A stretch of DNA of 64,000 bases from positions 1 through 64,000 of the forward strand of contig CAZFLA010000003.1 of NCBI GenBank assembly GCA_964519405.1, in the 5' to 3' direction. How positions within the stretch are numbered: the first letter of the stretch is position 1; each line of letters opens with the position of its first letter. The position numbers and the translations under genes were made by a program. Shown one piece after another: positions 18,601 through 26,415 of the stretch. Origin of the DNA: G963677485 sp964519405 (lineage in GTDB: Bacteria > Armatimonadota > HRBIN16). The notes beneath the pieces were generated by a model. That model was not told the DNA's origin. It did not search any database and saw only the letters and a list, made by a program, of their open reading frames with translations.

Positions 18601-19179
18601 TGGAAATATATCGATAATCCCACCACGTCGACTGAATTGACCGCGGTGAGCAACCATCTCTTCACGCTCATATCCCAGTATAGTTAGTTGTTTACATAGC
18701 TGATCGACATCATATTCCTTGCTGATATCTAGCTGGAAGCAACACTCAGCAAGTTTATCTTTGGGCAGTGTGGGTTCGCATAACGCCTGTAGTCTAGCCA
18801 CAACAAGCACACGTTGTCCCAATGCGATTTTAGACAACACCTCAATACGATTACCGATGAGCCTAGTATCAGCAGGTGTATCATCAAACATCAACTGGGT
18901 CATAGCGGGTAAGCTGACCACTGCTTCCTCAGGAACACCCAACTGATGCAGGTCATTGGTGAGGGTATCTGTGTTTTCCTGTTCACCAACTACCACAAGC
19001 ATACTGTTGTTGCTGTTGTTCCAACATCCCGCGATCACTACAGGCGTTAGGTTCCCGCTGATTCCGCTGACTTCAAGCGCATTTGACTCCACGCACTTAC
19101 TAATCAGTTCACTTATCGCGGTATTATCAAATAACTGTGAATACAGAATGTTTTCATCGGTAGTTGTAGGCATCATCAT
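15634..19179 (-). CDS. mfd: Transcription-repair coupling factor Mfd
   Basis: Large DNA translocase (1181 residues) that removes RNA polymerase stalled at lesions and recruits UvrA. The order of domains is standard. There is an N-terminal UvrB-like part (HRGQFSRRGGIIDIFPAH near 180) and the RNAP-interaction domain near 510 (LREGDYVVHINHGVGIFRGI). The helicase motor has Walker A GDVGFGKTE near 665, the DEEQ box (VIDEEQRFGVKHKEKLK), LSATPIPRTLHMAL and the QLRGRVGRS motif, and the C-terminal TRCF domain closes the protein. Three consecutive ATG codons (19179, 19176, 19173) make the exact start uncertain. It is last in the purF-tsaE-tsaB-xer-mfd run, 13 bases after xer. Confidence 0.97.
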   Translation of the reverse strand: MMMPTTTDENILYSQLFDNTAISELISKCVESNALEVSGISGNLTPVVIAGCWNNSNNSMLVVVGEQENTDTLTNDLHQLGVPEEAVVSLPAMTQLMFDDTPADTRLIGNRIEVLSKIALGQRVLVVARLQALCEPTLPKDKLAECCFQLDISKEYDVDQLCKQLTILGYEREEMVAHRGQFSRRGGIIDIFPAHAMQPIRCEFFGDEIERLNMFDPETQRSVQPVDKVLITPAREVLWSCSDSDGAVLYGQEILPEHVKNVAKKGPQSATTLNTLTADDFTSLENQVSFDRLEQYIAWLHPGSSVLDYIQGFDIYLHDMTRIQSDDQRTGEEAADIFSHRYRRGELFSIEELWKDLPNAFLPGSDVSDRINLVLGNNRWVALNSYEASPDMVAFKQRINMNCTMLPGYRGQGTVLKTSLENWIDNECSIVFLTEQPKRLREILEEWDLHQCVVHDSVQAGKLGLFRSRFSSGFAFEEARLFFITDVELFGANKMRVTRSRLKEGVPLSSILDLREGDYVVHINHGVGIFRGIVSRNVLGVRRDYLLIHYKAPDTLLVPTDQIDRIQRYIGAGEDHEPELNRLGGTEWHQAKRKAKQKAQHIAAELVRLYAARQSADRSPYSADSPWQQEMESSFPYEETPDQRKAIFDVKRDMEITRRPMDRLVCGDVGFGKTEVAIRAIFKAVLDEKQVAVLCPTTVLAAQHFSTLQDRFAPYPINVALLNRFCTPKEARQIVEKLKLGEIDVVVGTHMLLGKTVEIPRLGLLVIDEEQRFGVKHKEKLKQIKQNVDVLTLSATPIPRTLHMALGGLRSMSVINDPPFGRLPVRTIVRAFDEDVVREAILRELGRGGQVFYVHNRVQSIYHTADHIQKLVPTARIMVGHGQMPDDELEKVMGAVYSHECDVLLSTTIIENGIDVSNANTLIIENAHHMGLAQLYQLRGRVGRSDRQAYAYFLYRHEAALDVRAEQRLDAIRQFSGLGSGLKVAMRDLEIRGAGDLLGQQQSGAMESVGFELYTQLLSEAIMEERGETEQKVFLPPVDIPINAFIPDGYIGNEAQRILVYKRMAATQSTEDLQELHDELEDRYGPIPASLKNGLGIIGLRFAAATIHAQAVKAEPNGWVGIKLLPGHQMPTKLQKTLALRYRNERFTTDSIKVNISAAPNPIVRISEVISNFRDYKERSA

Positions 19180-19192
19180 TATCCGTTTCGTA

Positions 19193-20062
19193 TTACTTGG
19201 CCCTTGGGTGGGCCTTTGTGTAAACTTGCTGCAAATGCTCCATCGTCAGGCGTGTATAAACCTGCGTTGTAGCAATACTACTGTGTCCCAACAGTTCTTG
19301 AACTACCCTGAGGTCGACACCGCCTTCCAATAAATGCAAGGCAAATGAATGACGCAGAGTATGCGGTGATACATGATCCGTAACACCGGCTCGTTTGGCA
19401 GCATCTTTCAGTCGAAGCCAAAAGTGATTTCGCGACACGGGCCGTCCCCTATTGCTAAGGAATACATAGTCCTCACTGATATCACGCAAAAAGTGACTTC
19501 TGCCAAAAGTGATATAGTTAGCTAACCTATCGGCAGTGACGGCCGCAAACGGCACCCATCTTACTTTGCCTCGTTTGCCCGTTATCCTGCAGAACAAATC
19601 CGTAAGGTCTAGCTCTGGAAGCCGCAGTCCAACGACCTCAGACACACGAAGCCCTGAAGCATACGCAAGCTCAAACATCGCTCTGTCTCTCAGTCCTAGT
19701 GCATCTTTCAAGGGCACAGCATCGAGAATAGCGAATATCTGGTCTTGGCGCAAGGCATGTGGCAAGATATCGGGTAAATGCTGTCGCCAATCATTATCTA
19801 TATGGATGTTTTCATCATTACGTGTAGAGGCACAGAAACGCCCATATGCCCGCAAAGCACTCAGCTTGCGGGCCACAGTGTGATCTGAACACCCTTCTTC
19901 ACGCAGGTGGTTGATAAACCCTTCAACGCCCTTACTATCAGACTTGTCTATATACTGAAAATACTGATGTAAGTCACGTGAATAGGCATCGATTGTGTGC
20001 TCAGATGAACGGCGTTCAATTGTGAGGTAATCCAGAAATTCCTGGATAGAGCGTTGGTCCAT
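19193..20062 (-). CDS. xerD: Tyrosine recombinase XerC/XerD
   Basis: 289-residue site-specific recombinase of the Xer type, which resolves chromosome dimers at dif with its partner and FtsK. It has the N-terminal SAM-like DNA-binding domain (FLDYLTIERRSSEHTIDAYS) and the full catalytic set: Arg in YASGLRVSEVVGL, HTLRHSFALHLLEGG, LLGHSS and the nucleophile Tyr in TQVYTRL. The ATG at 20062 follows AAGGCGG. Its place in a housekeeping operon (between tsaB and mfd), its length and its motif match to XerD argue against a phage or integron integrase. Whether it is the C or D partner cannot be settled here, so the symbol is tentative. No dif site was recognised. Confidence 0.92.
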   Translation of the reverse strand: MDQRSIQEFLDYLTIERRSSEHTIDAYSRDLHQYFQYIDKSDSKGVEGFINHLREEGCSDHTVARKLSALRAYGRFCASTRNDENIHIDNDWRQHLPDILPHALRQDQIFAILDAVPLKDALGLRDRAMFELAYASGLRVSEVVGLRLPELDLTDLFCRITGKRGKVRWVPFAAVTADRLANYITFGRSHFLRDISEDYVFLSNRGRPVSRNHFWLRLKDAAKRAGVTDHVSPHTLRHSFALHLLEGGVDLRVVQELLGHSSIATTQVYTRLTMEHLQQVYTKAHPRAK

Positions 20063-20077
20063 AGACCGCCTTAAGCA

Positions 20078-20794
20078 CTATTCTTGGGCGAACGGATTTA
20101 CCAGTCGCCTCTTAGGAATTGTAACAGAAGCTTGCTTTACATAGCAAGGTGTTAGCAGAAATGCGTCTAGTGTCGTGTTTAGCGAAGCTTGATGATGGGA
20201 TACATCTGCAAGCAATTCGGCATCAGGCATATTGGGAACATAACACACAGAAGATGGAGTTTGTTTAATATTATTGAACTCTTCAGAAAGCTGTCCTGTG
20301 ACGATCAGTTGCTTATTACCGCACTTGTCGACTAGTTGGCTAAGAGTTTCAGGCGTATAAACGCCAATTTCTGCATCAACACGGTGAAAGCCATCATTTG
20401 GTGTGTATTGATATATCGCACCATAGACTTCCCCAATTCTAGCTTTCATTATCGACAGAATCATACATTCTGGATTGTTCACACAAAGCCTATATGCCAT
20501 CATCTCAAGGGAATCTGTGCCATATAGAGGTTTGTTGGCGGCAGTTGCTAATGTTTTACCCATCACAACAGCCACACGTGTACCCGTGAAAGAACCTGGC
20601 CCTAAGCCCACCGCATACCCGTCTACATCCTGTGGATTTACATTCGCGGTTTTAAAAACTTGATCTAGTATGCCGTGCAGCCGGGTAGATAACTGCATCT
20701 TATGAGGCCAACTGGTGCGTGCCAGCAGTCTATTGTCATCTGAAATGGCTATACTGCATATCTCCGCCGATGTTTCTATTGATAACAAGATCAT
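20078..20794 (-). CDS. tsaB: tRNA threonylcarbamoyladenosine biosynthesis protein TsaB
   Basis: Inactive ASKHA-fold partner of TsaD in making the t6A modification of ANN-decoding tRNAs. The 238-residue product begins MILLSIETSAEICSIAI and has the TsaB signature GYAVGLGPGSFTGTRVAVVM near residues 60-80, followed by SLEMMAY and SIMKARIGEVYGAIY. The ATG overlaps the tsaE stop as ATGA, so the two t6A proteins are translationally coupled. tsaD and tsaC are not in the window. Confidence 0.94.
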   Translation of the reverse strand: MILLSIETSAEICSIAISDDNRLLARTSWPHKMQLSTRLHGILDQVFKTANVNPQDVDGYAVGLGPGSFTGTRVAVVMGKTLATAANKPLYGTDSLEMMAYRLCVNNPECMILSIMKARIGEVYGAIYQYTPNDGFHRVDAEIGVYTPETLSQLVDKCGNKQLIVTGQLSEEFNNIKQTPSSVCYVPNMPDAELLADVSHHQASLNTTLDAFLLTPCYVKQASVTIPKRRLVNPFAQE

Positions 20795-21255
20795 AAACTA
20801 GCCTCCCAGCTATCACATAGCTCCATCGAGCGACTGCCATATGGTATCACAGAGACAACACGGCTGTCGTCGTCTGCTATCTCAAATACCAACTGAAGCA
20901 AGTCATCTGGTAAAGCATCTTCAATGCGTTCTGCCCACTCCAGCACACACACGCCATCACCATCTAGATACTCGGAAAGGCCCAAATCCGTGGCATCCGA
21001 GCCGCTGTTTAATCGATACACATCCATATGGTAAAGCGACAACTGTCCAAAGTGTTCGTTAATGAGGGTAAATGTGGGGCTCTGGACGGGGTAGTGTATT
21101 CCTAGCCCTTTGGCCAGTCCTTGAACAAATGTGGTTTTTCCGGCACCTAAAGTGCCAGTGAGGACGATCACATCACCTTTGCGAAGCCATGGAGATAGGC
21201 TGGAACCTATCTCCATCATGGCGTCAGCAGTTGCAGCAGTTAACTTAAAACTCAA
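20791..21255 (-). CDS. tsaE: tRNA threonylcarbamoyladenosine biosynthesis ATPase TsaE
   Basis: P-loop ATPase that assists the TsaB-TsaD complex in t6A formation. Walker A is GTLGAGKTTF, followed by VQGLAKGLGI, SPTFTLINEH, YHMDVYRL and the family motif CVLEWAERI. The open frame reaches back into purF to 21339. The likely start is TTG at 21255, which gives the normal family length of about 154 residues, begins 10 bases after the purF stop and has a modest GTAGGT site upstream. It overlaps tsaB by four bases. Confidence 0.93.
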   Translation of the reverse strand: MSFKLTAATADAMMEIGSSLSPWLRKGDVIVLTGTLGAGKTTFVQGLAKGLGIHYPVQSPTFTLINEHFGQLSLYHMDVYRLNSGSDATDLGLSEYLDGDGVCVLEWAERIEDALPDDLLQLVFEIADDDSRVVSVIPYGSRSMELCDSWEASL

Positions 21256-21265
21256 AACACAGCAC

Positions 21266-22729
21266 CTACGGAACTGGCGCTTCTGGAGCACCACAAACCG
21301 CAGCATCCTCGAATTGCAGTTTATTAGTTCTGAGCTCATCAGTTACTTCAATGGGATATTCTCCATTGAAACAAGCCAAGCAGTAGTTATCTGATGTCAT
21401 CCGCAGGGCTTCCATTAAGCCATCAACACTCAGATACCCCAAAGATGTTGCACCAATACGCTCGCGTATCTGTTCAACCGAGAAGTTAGCGGCGATCAGC
21501 TCTTCTGGCGTTGCCATATCAATGCCATAGAAGCAAGGATGCTGAACTGGTGGTGATGTAATGCGAACATGAACCTCAGCAGCCCCTTCATCAAACAGCA
21601 TCTTGACGAGTTTTCGTGTCGTGGTACCACGTACGATACTGTCGTCAACCATAATGACCCGTTTATTCTTGATGACTTCTGGCAGCGGATTTAGCTTAAC
21701 TTTTACGCCAAGTTCCCTCATGCGCTGGTCTGGTTGAATGAAGGTTCTATGGATATAGCGGTTCTTGATAAGCCCTTCGCAATACGGTATTCCGCTTTGA
21801 TTGCTGTACCCTAAGGCACCCGGAATGCCAGTATCTGGTATTGGAATGACGATATCTGCTTCAACAGCGTGCTCAATAGCCAGTTGCTTACCGAAGTTAC
21901 GGCGTACGCCGTGAAGAGTTCGACCATAGATCTGGCTGTCAGGACGTGCAAAATAGATCGTTTCAAAAGCACACAGAGCATGCTGTATCATGGGAACACC
22001 CTCACATGCGGTAATCCCATTGTCATCTAGAAGAACGATTTCGCCAGGCGCCAGTTCACGAATGAATTTCGCAGCGACGACGTTGATAGCACAGGTCTCT
22101 GAGCTAAATAGGTAATGACCATTGATATTGCCTAAGCATAACGGTCGTAAACCATAAGGATCACGGCACGCCATCAAGAAGTCTTTGCCCATCACAACAA
22201 GGCTATATGCACCGCATATACGCTTCATTGCAGCGCGTAGAGCCTTGACTGGGTTCTTGCACGCTTCATACTCAATTGCAATGATTTTTGCAATGATTTC
22301 GCTGTCATTTGTTCCTTCGAAAGTGACACCTTTGCTGGTGAGCTCTTGTCGAAGCATTCGAGTATTAATGAGGTTGCCGTTATGAGCAACAGCTATCGGA
22401 CCCAAAGAGGTATCACAAATGACAGGCTGAGCGTTTCGTTGGGTATTAGATCCCGTGGTGCTGTATCGAGTGTGACCAACTGCAACTATTCCTTGAAGAT
22501 TTTGTAGAATCTCTTCATCGAATACCAATGAGACTAAACCCGTGTTCTTGTGACAGTTCAGGTTATGTCCATCGGAAACAGCTATGCCGGCACTTTCCTG
22601 CCCGCGGTGTTGTAGGGCATAAAGCCCAAAAAATGCGATTCTAGATACATCTTCACCAGGAGCGAAGATGCCAAAAACACCACATTCCTCATGTGGATGA
22701 TCGGAGCTGTGAGAGGTAGGTAAAGCCAT
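21266..22729 (-). CDS. purF: Amidophosphoribosyltransferase (PurF), iron-sulfur type
   Basis: First committed step of purine synthesis: PRPP plus glutamine gives phosphoribosylamine. The 487-residue protein has a 15-residue propeptide before the catalytic Cys 16 (HEECGVFGIF). It has the glutaminase motifs ALQHRGQESAGIAV and VGHTRYSTTGS, and the PRPP-binding loop VDDSIVRGTTT near 365. Four cysteines match the [4Fe-4S] ligands of the Bacillus-type enzyme: one in ALCAFETIYFARPDS, one in QHPCFYG and two in YCLACFNGEYP. The ATG at 22729 follows GAGGAATA. It is first gene of the purF-tsaE-tsaB-xer-mfd run; no other purine gene is adjacent. Confidence 0.97.
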   Translation of the reverse strand: MALPTSHSSDHPHEECGVFGIFAPGEDVSRIAFFGLYALQHRGQESAGIAVSDGHNLNCHKNTGLVSLVFDEEILQNLQGIVAVGHTRYSTTGSNTQRNAQPVICDTSLGPIAVAHNGNLINTRMLRQELTSKGVTFEGTNDSEIIAKIIAIEYEACKNPVKALRAAMKRICGAYSLVVMGKDFLMACRDPYGLRPLCLGNINGHYLFSSETCAINVVAAKFIRELAPGEIVLLDDNGITACEGVPMIQHALCAFETIYFARPDSQIYGRTLHGVRRNFGKQLAIEHAVEADIVIPIPDTGIPGALGYSNQSGIPYCEGLIKNRYIHRTFIQPDQRMRELGVKVKLNPLPEVIKNKRVIMVDDSIVRGTTTRKLVKMLFDEGAAEVHVRITSPPVQHPCFYGIDMATPEELIAANFSVEQIRERIGATSLGYLSVDGLMEALRMTSDNYCLACFNGEYPIEVTDELRTNKLQFEDAAVCGAPEAPVP

Positions 22730-22777
22730 TATTCCTCACATATCGAGATGGTAGTTAGGTTTCGCGGCTACATATCT

Positions 22778-22806
22778 ATGGTATCCGTTGGCGGTGAATT
22801 ATTCAA
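22778..22806 (-). promoter_or_regulatory. Possible purF promoter
   Basis: Minus-strand TTGAAT (22806-22801) and TACCAT (22783-22778) are spaced 17 bases apart, 49 bases before the purF ATG. Each box matches four of six consensus bases, so the call is tentative. The stretch 22730-22911 lies between the divergent purF and dnaE genes and must serve both. Confidence 0.35.
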
Positions 22807-22926
22807 CCACCGACTACTTTATGGCCTTCAGGCATAACAAATCACACCAATGACACTCCTGTCTTCTACTGTGGTGTAAAATCATAATGTCACTACAGCC
22901 GCTAACGAACCATGGGAGTAATTCAC

Positions 22927-25900
22927 TTGTCTAGTCAGTTTGTTCACCTTCATACACATACAGACTTTAGCCTGTTAGATGGTGCAAACAAGATAAAGCC
23001 CCTGCTAAAGAAAGCACGGGAGCTTGGTATGCCCTCCATGGCGATCACGGACCACGGAAGCATGGCTGGTGCTGTTGTGTTCTACGAACAGTGCGTTCAT
23101 GGTGACGGAGATCCAATTAAGCCGATAATTGGCTGCGAATTTTATGTCGCCTCACGCAAGCATACTGACAAAGAGGCACAACGAGATGGCCGCAACTACC
23201 ATCTCATTCTTCTTGCCAAAAACCTAACCGGATACAAGAACCTTATGAAGCTTTGCTCCATATCATGGATGCAGGGATTCTATTATAAGCCGCGTATCGA
23301 CCATGAGCTTTTAGAGCAGTATGGCGAAGGTATAATCGCTTGCTCTGCCTGTTTAAGTGGTGAGGTAGCTGCAGCTTTACTAGATGGCGACATGAGGAAA
23401 GCCGCACAAATCGCCGACTTCTATAAGGGCGTTTTTGGCAAAGACAACTATTTTATTGAGATACAAGATCATAATTTGCCCGAACAAGCAAAGATCCGTG
23501 AGGGCATTATACAGGTCGCAAGAAATAACGGTCTTGGCCTAATTGCATCTAATGACTGCCACTACCTGAATGCGGACGACGCTTACGCTCATGAGGTTTT
23601 GCTCTGTATTCAAACTGGTAAGGTTCTGTCTGATCCTGACCATATGCGGTATGGCTCTCAGGAGTTCTATGTAAAGAGCCCTGATGAAATGGCAGCCCTC
23701 TTTCCCGACATCCCCGAAGCAATAGAAAATACAGTCCGTATCGCAGATATGACTAACCTAGAACTCGACTTTTCTAGGGTTCACCTGCCCGATCCGGGTG
23801 TACCTAATGGTGATGGCGCTGCGCATCTACGCAAGCTAGCCATCGAAGGTATGTATGCCCGGTATCCTGTAGTCACAGAGGAAGCTAAGAACCGACTAGA
23901 ATACGAGCTTGGCGTCATCGAGCAAACCGGATATCCGATGTATTTTTTAATTGTTCTGGACTTTGCGGATTACTCCCGTAAGCATGGAATCTACTATGGC
24001 GTCCGCGGCTCTGCCGCCGGAAGCATGGTGAGTTATTGCATAGGTATCACCGATGTAGATCCGCTGTATTACGGGCTCACCTTCGAGCGCTTCCTTAACC
24101 CAGAACGTGTGTCTATGCCGGATATCGATATGGACTTTGAAGATACCCGCCGTGGCGAGGTTATTGAGTATGTCCGAAGTAAATACGGCGAAGACCATGT
24201 TTCGCAGATAGGCACCTTTGGAACCATCGGAGCCAAAACTGCGATTCGTGACATCGGTAAGGTGCTGGAAGTCACCCCTCAAGCCGTTGACAAGGCTTCA
24301 AAGGCAGTTCCTGCACTACCTCACGTCACCCTTAAGTCTGCTCTCGAAACAGCTGATCTGAAGCAGGTGTTAGTCGAGAATCCAGAGCTCAATCAGGTAG
24401 TTGAGGTCGCTAAACGAATAGAAGGTGTCTCACGCCACCTTAGTGTTCATGCTGCAGGTGTTCTCATCTGTTCTGAACCGCTGGACCAGCATGTTCCCCT
24501 ATTCCGAGGAAAAGAAGGGGAACAGATAACACAGTTCCAGATGACAGAACTGGAGCATATCGGCCTGCTTAAGATGGACTTCCTCGGACTGGCCAACTTG
24601 GGTGTCATTGGCAAAACAGTAGAAGCCATCAAGCGAAACTTCAACGTTGACGTTGACATGCGCAATATCCCATTTGACGATAAAAAGAGCTGGGATATGC
24701 TTGGCGAAGGTGATACATCCGGTGTCTTTCAGCTTGAATCTGAAGGCATGCGGAAAAACATCCGCGAGCTGAAGCCAACAAAGGTACAAGAACTCGCGGC
24801 TATGATCGCGTTATACCGCCCAGGCCCTCTTGAACACATCCCTAGATACATCAAACAGAAGTTCGGTATCGAGCCCATTGTCTACACACACCCAAACCTC
24901 GAACCGATCTTGTCCGAGACTTATGGGGTCATTGTTTATCAAGACCAAGTTATGATGATCGTACGGGCTATCGCGGGATTCAGCCTAGGACAGGCTGACA
25001 TCATGCGTAAGGCTATGGGTAAGAAAAACCGTCAGATCATCGAGAAGATGCGCGCACAGTTCATGGAAGGCGCCATAAAGAACGGTGTATCAGAGCCCAA
25101 AGCAGCCGAAATCTATACTTTGATTGAGCCATTTGCAGGTTACGCCTTTAATAAAGCTCACGCGGTATGCTATGCCATCGTGTCATATCAAACTGCATGG
25201 TTGAAAGCGAACTACGCCACCGAATACTTCGCAGCATCCATGAGCGTCTTCATGGAAAAAGAAGACAAAGTTATTCAGTATGTTGATGAATGCCGTAAAC
25301 GGGGTATTGAAGTATGTGCTCCAGATATTAACGCAAGTGATATTGACTTCGTGACATCAGAAGGCAAAATACTGTTCGGTTTGTCGGCGATTAAGAACGT
25401 GGGACGCACAGCGGTAGAGAGCATACTGGAGGCAAGAGGTAATACCCCATTTACGTCTCTTCTCGATTTCTGCAAACGGGTAGCTGCATGCACAGGAAGC
25501 GTAAGCAAAGGTGTCATCGAAACACTGATCAATGTCGGAGCTTTCACAAGTATCCACCCCAATCGTGCGGCTTGTGCAGCGGCACTGGAGCCAACATGGA
25601 ACCTTGCAGTACGACTAGCTAAAGATGAAGAAACAGGGCAAGGCAGTCTGTTTGGTGACGAAGTTAGCCAACAGGAGGTTCAGGCTCCCGAATTACCCAA
25701 CGTGCCCGATATTCCACGTGAATTGAAGATGGCTTACGAAAAATCGGCTCTGGGGATGTATCTTACCGATCACCCTCTTAAGCACCTTGAACCCACCATC
25801 CGGGCTGTTGGTGCCACACCATGCATCAGCGCACGTGAGCTTGAAAAAGATACCGAAGTCACACTTGCTGGCATCATCACTAGCTACCGAAAGATCATCA

Positions 25901-26415
25901 CAAGTGCCGGTAAAAATATGGCAGCCTTCACCCTAGAAGACCTTACAGGCAGCATTTCAGTTACCGCTTTTCCGTATATATATGAAAAATACGCTCATCA
26001 GCTCGGTCAGGACAAGCTGGTGATCCTAAAAGGTAAAGTTAGATACCGCGATCAAGTCGTTAGTTCAGATGACAGCGAAGATGGTGAAGGTGCAAAACCA
26101 GTAGCAGAAATTCATCTAGATTCCGTGTCAGCACTAACAGATCGATCTGCACCAGGTGAAGAAACCGTATCACGGCATGAAAGCTTAAGCAACAAAACAC
26201 TGCATGTCAGGCTTTCGGCACAGTTGCACCGGCCACTGCTCAATACACTAAAAGGCCTGTTCGATTGCTACCAAGGCGATAGCCCGATTGTCATTCATGT
26301 GCTGCAGGATAACCGTGAAGTTAAGGTGCATTCACGCATCAGAGTCAATTTAGAATCGGATATCACCGATGCCATCAGCAAAGTGACAGGGCCAAACAGG
26401 GTGTGGCTTCAGTAG
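22927..26415 (+). CDS. dnaE: DNA polymerase III alpha subunit (DnaE)
   Basis: Replicative polymerase catalytic subunit. Starting from TTG at 22927 the protein has 1162 residues. The TTG has GGGAG 8 bases upstream, while the ATG at 22912 has no ribosome-binding site, and TTG starts are common here. It has the PHP domain with HLHTHTDFSLLDG and ITDHGSMAG, the polymerase core with catalytic PDIDMDFED near residue 400, GVIVYQDQVMMIVRAIAGFS, the helix-hairpin-helix region, and a C-terminal OB fold near 975 (VTLAGIITSYRKIITSAGKN). There is no exonuclease insertion, so this is DnaE and not PolC. Its last seven bases overlap the 3' end of the convergent LptD-like gene. Confidence 0.97.
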   Translation: MSSQFVHLHTHTDFSLLDGANKIKPLLKKARELGMPSMAITDHGSMAGAVVFYEQCVHGDGDPIKPIIGCEFYVASRKHTDKEAQRDGRNYHLILLAKNLTGYKNLMKLCSISWMQGFYYKPRIDHELLEQYGEGIIACSACLSGEVAAALLDGDMRKAAQIADFYKGVFGKDNYFIEIQDHNLPEQAKIREGIIQVARNNGLGLIASNDCHYLNADDAYAHEVLLCIQTGKVLSDPDHMRYGSQEFYVKSPDEMAALFPDIPEAIENTVRIADMTNLELDFSRVHLPDPGVPNGDGAAHLRKLAIEGMYARYPVVTEEAKNRLEYELGVIEQTGYPMYFLIVLDFADYSRKHGIYYGVRGSAAGSMVSYCIGITDVDPLYYGLTFERFLNPERVSMPDIDMDFEDTRRGEVIEYVRSKYGEDHVSQIGTFGTIGAKTAIRDIGKVLEVTPQAVDKASKAVPALPHVTLKSALETADLKQVLVENPELNQVVEVAKRIEGVSRHLSVHAAGVLICSEPLDQHVPLFRGKEGEQITQFQMTELEHIGLLKMDFLGLANLGVIGKTVEAIKRNFNVDVDMRNIPFDDKKSWDMLGEGDTSGVFQLESEGMRKNIRELKPTKVQELAAMIALYRPGPLEHIPRYIKQKFGIEPIVYTHPNLEPILSETYGVIVYQDQVMMIVRAIAGFSLGQADIMRKAMGKKNRQIIEKMRAQFMEGAIKNGVSEPKAAEIYTLIEPFAGYAFNKAHAVCYAIVSYQTAWLKANYATEYFAASMSVFMEKEDKVIQYVDECRKRGIEVCAPDINASDIDFVTSEGKILFGLSAIKNVGRTAVESILEARGNTPFTSLLDFCKRVAACTGSVSKGVIETLINVGAFTSIHPNRAACAAALEPTWNLAVRLAKDEETGQGSLFGDEVSQQEVQAPELPNVPDIPRELKMAYEKSALGMYLTDHPLKHLEPTIRAVGATPCISARELEKDTEVTLAGIITSYRKIITSAGKNMAAFTLEDLTGSISVTAFPYIYEKYAHQLGQDKLVILKGKVRYRDQVVSSDDSEDGEGAKPVAEIHLDSVSALTDRSAPGEETVSRHESLSNKTLHVRLSAQLHRPLLNTLKGLFDCYQGDSPIVIHVLQDNREVKVHSRIRVNLESDITDAISKVTGPNRVWLQ

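Noticed and set aside
19193..20062. Phage or integron integrase
   Set aside because: Length, XerD-like motifs and its place in a housekeeping operon argue for chromosomal Xer; no att repeats or phage genes are present.
21256..21339. Extended TsaE N-terminus inside purF
   Set aside because: The family begins near the Walker A region with about 30 residues before it; the extension is purF sequence read in another frame.
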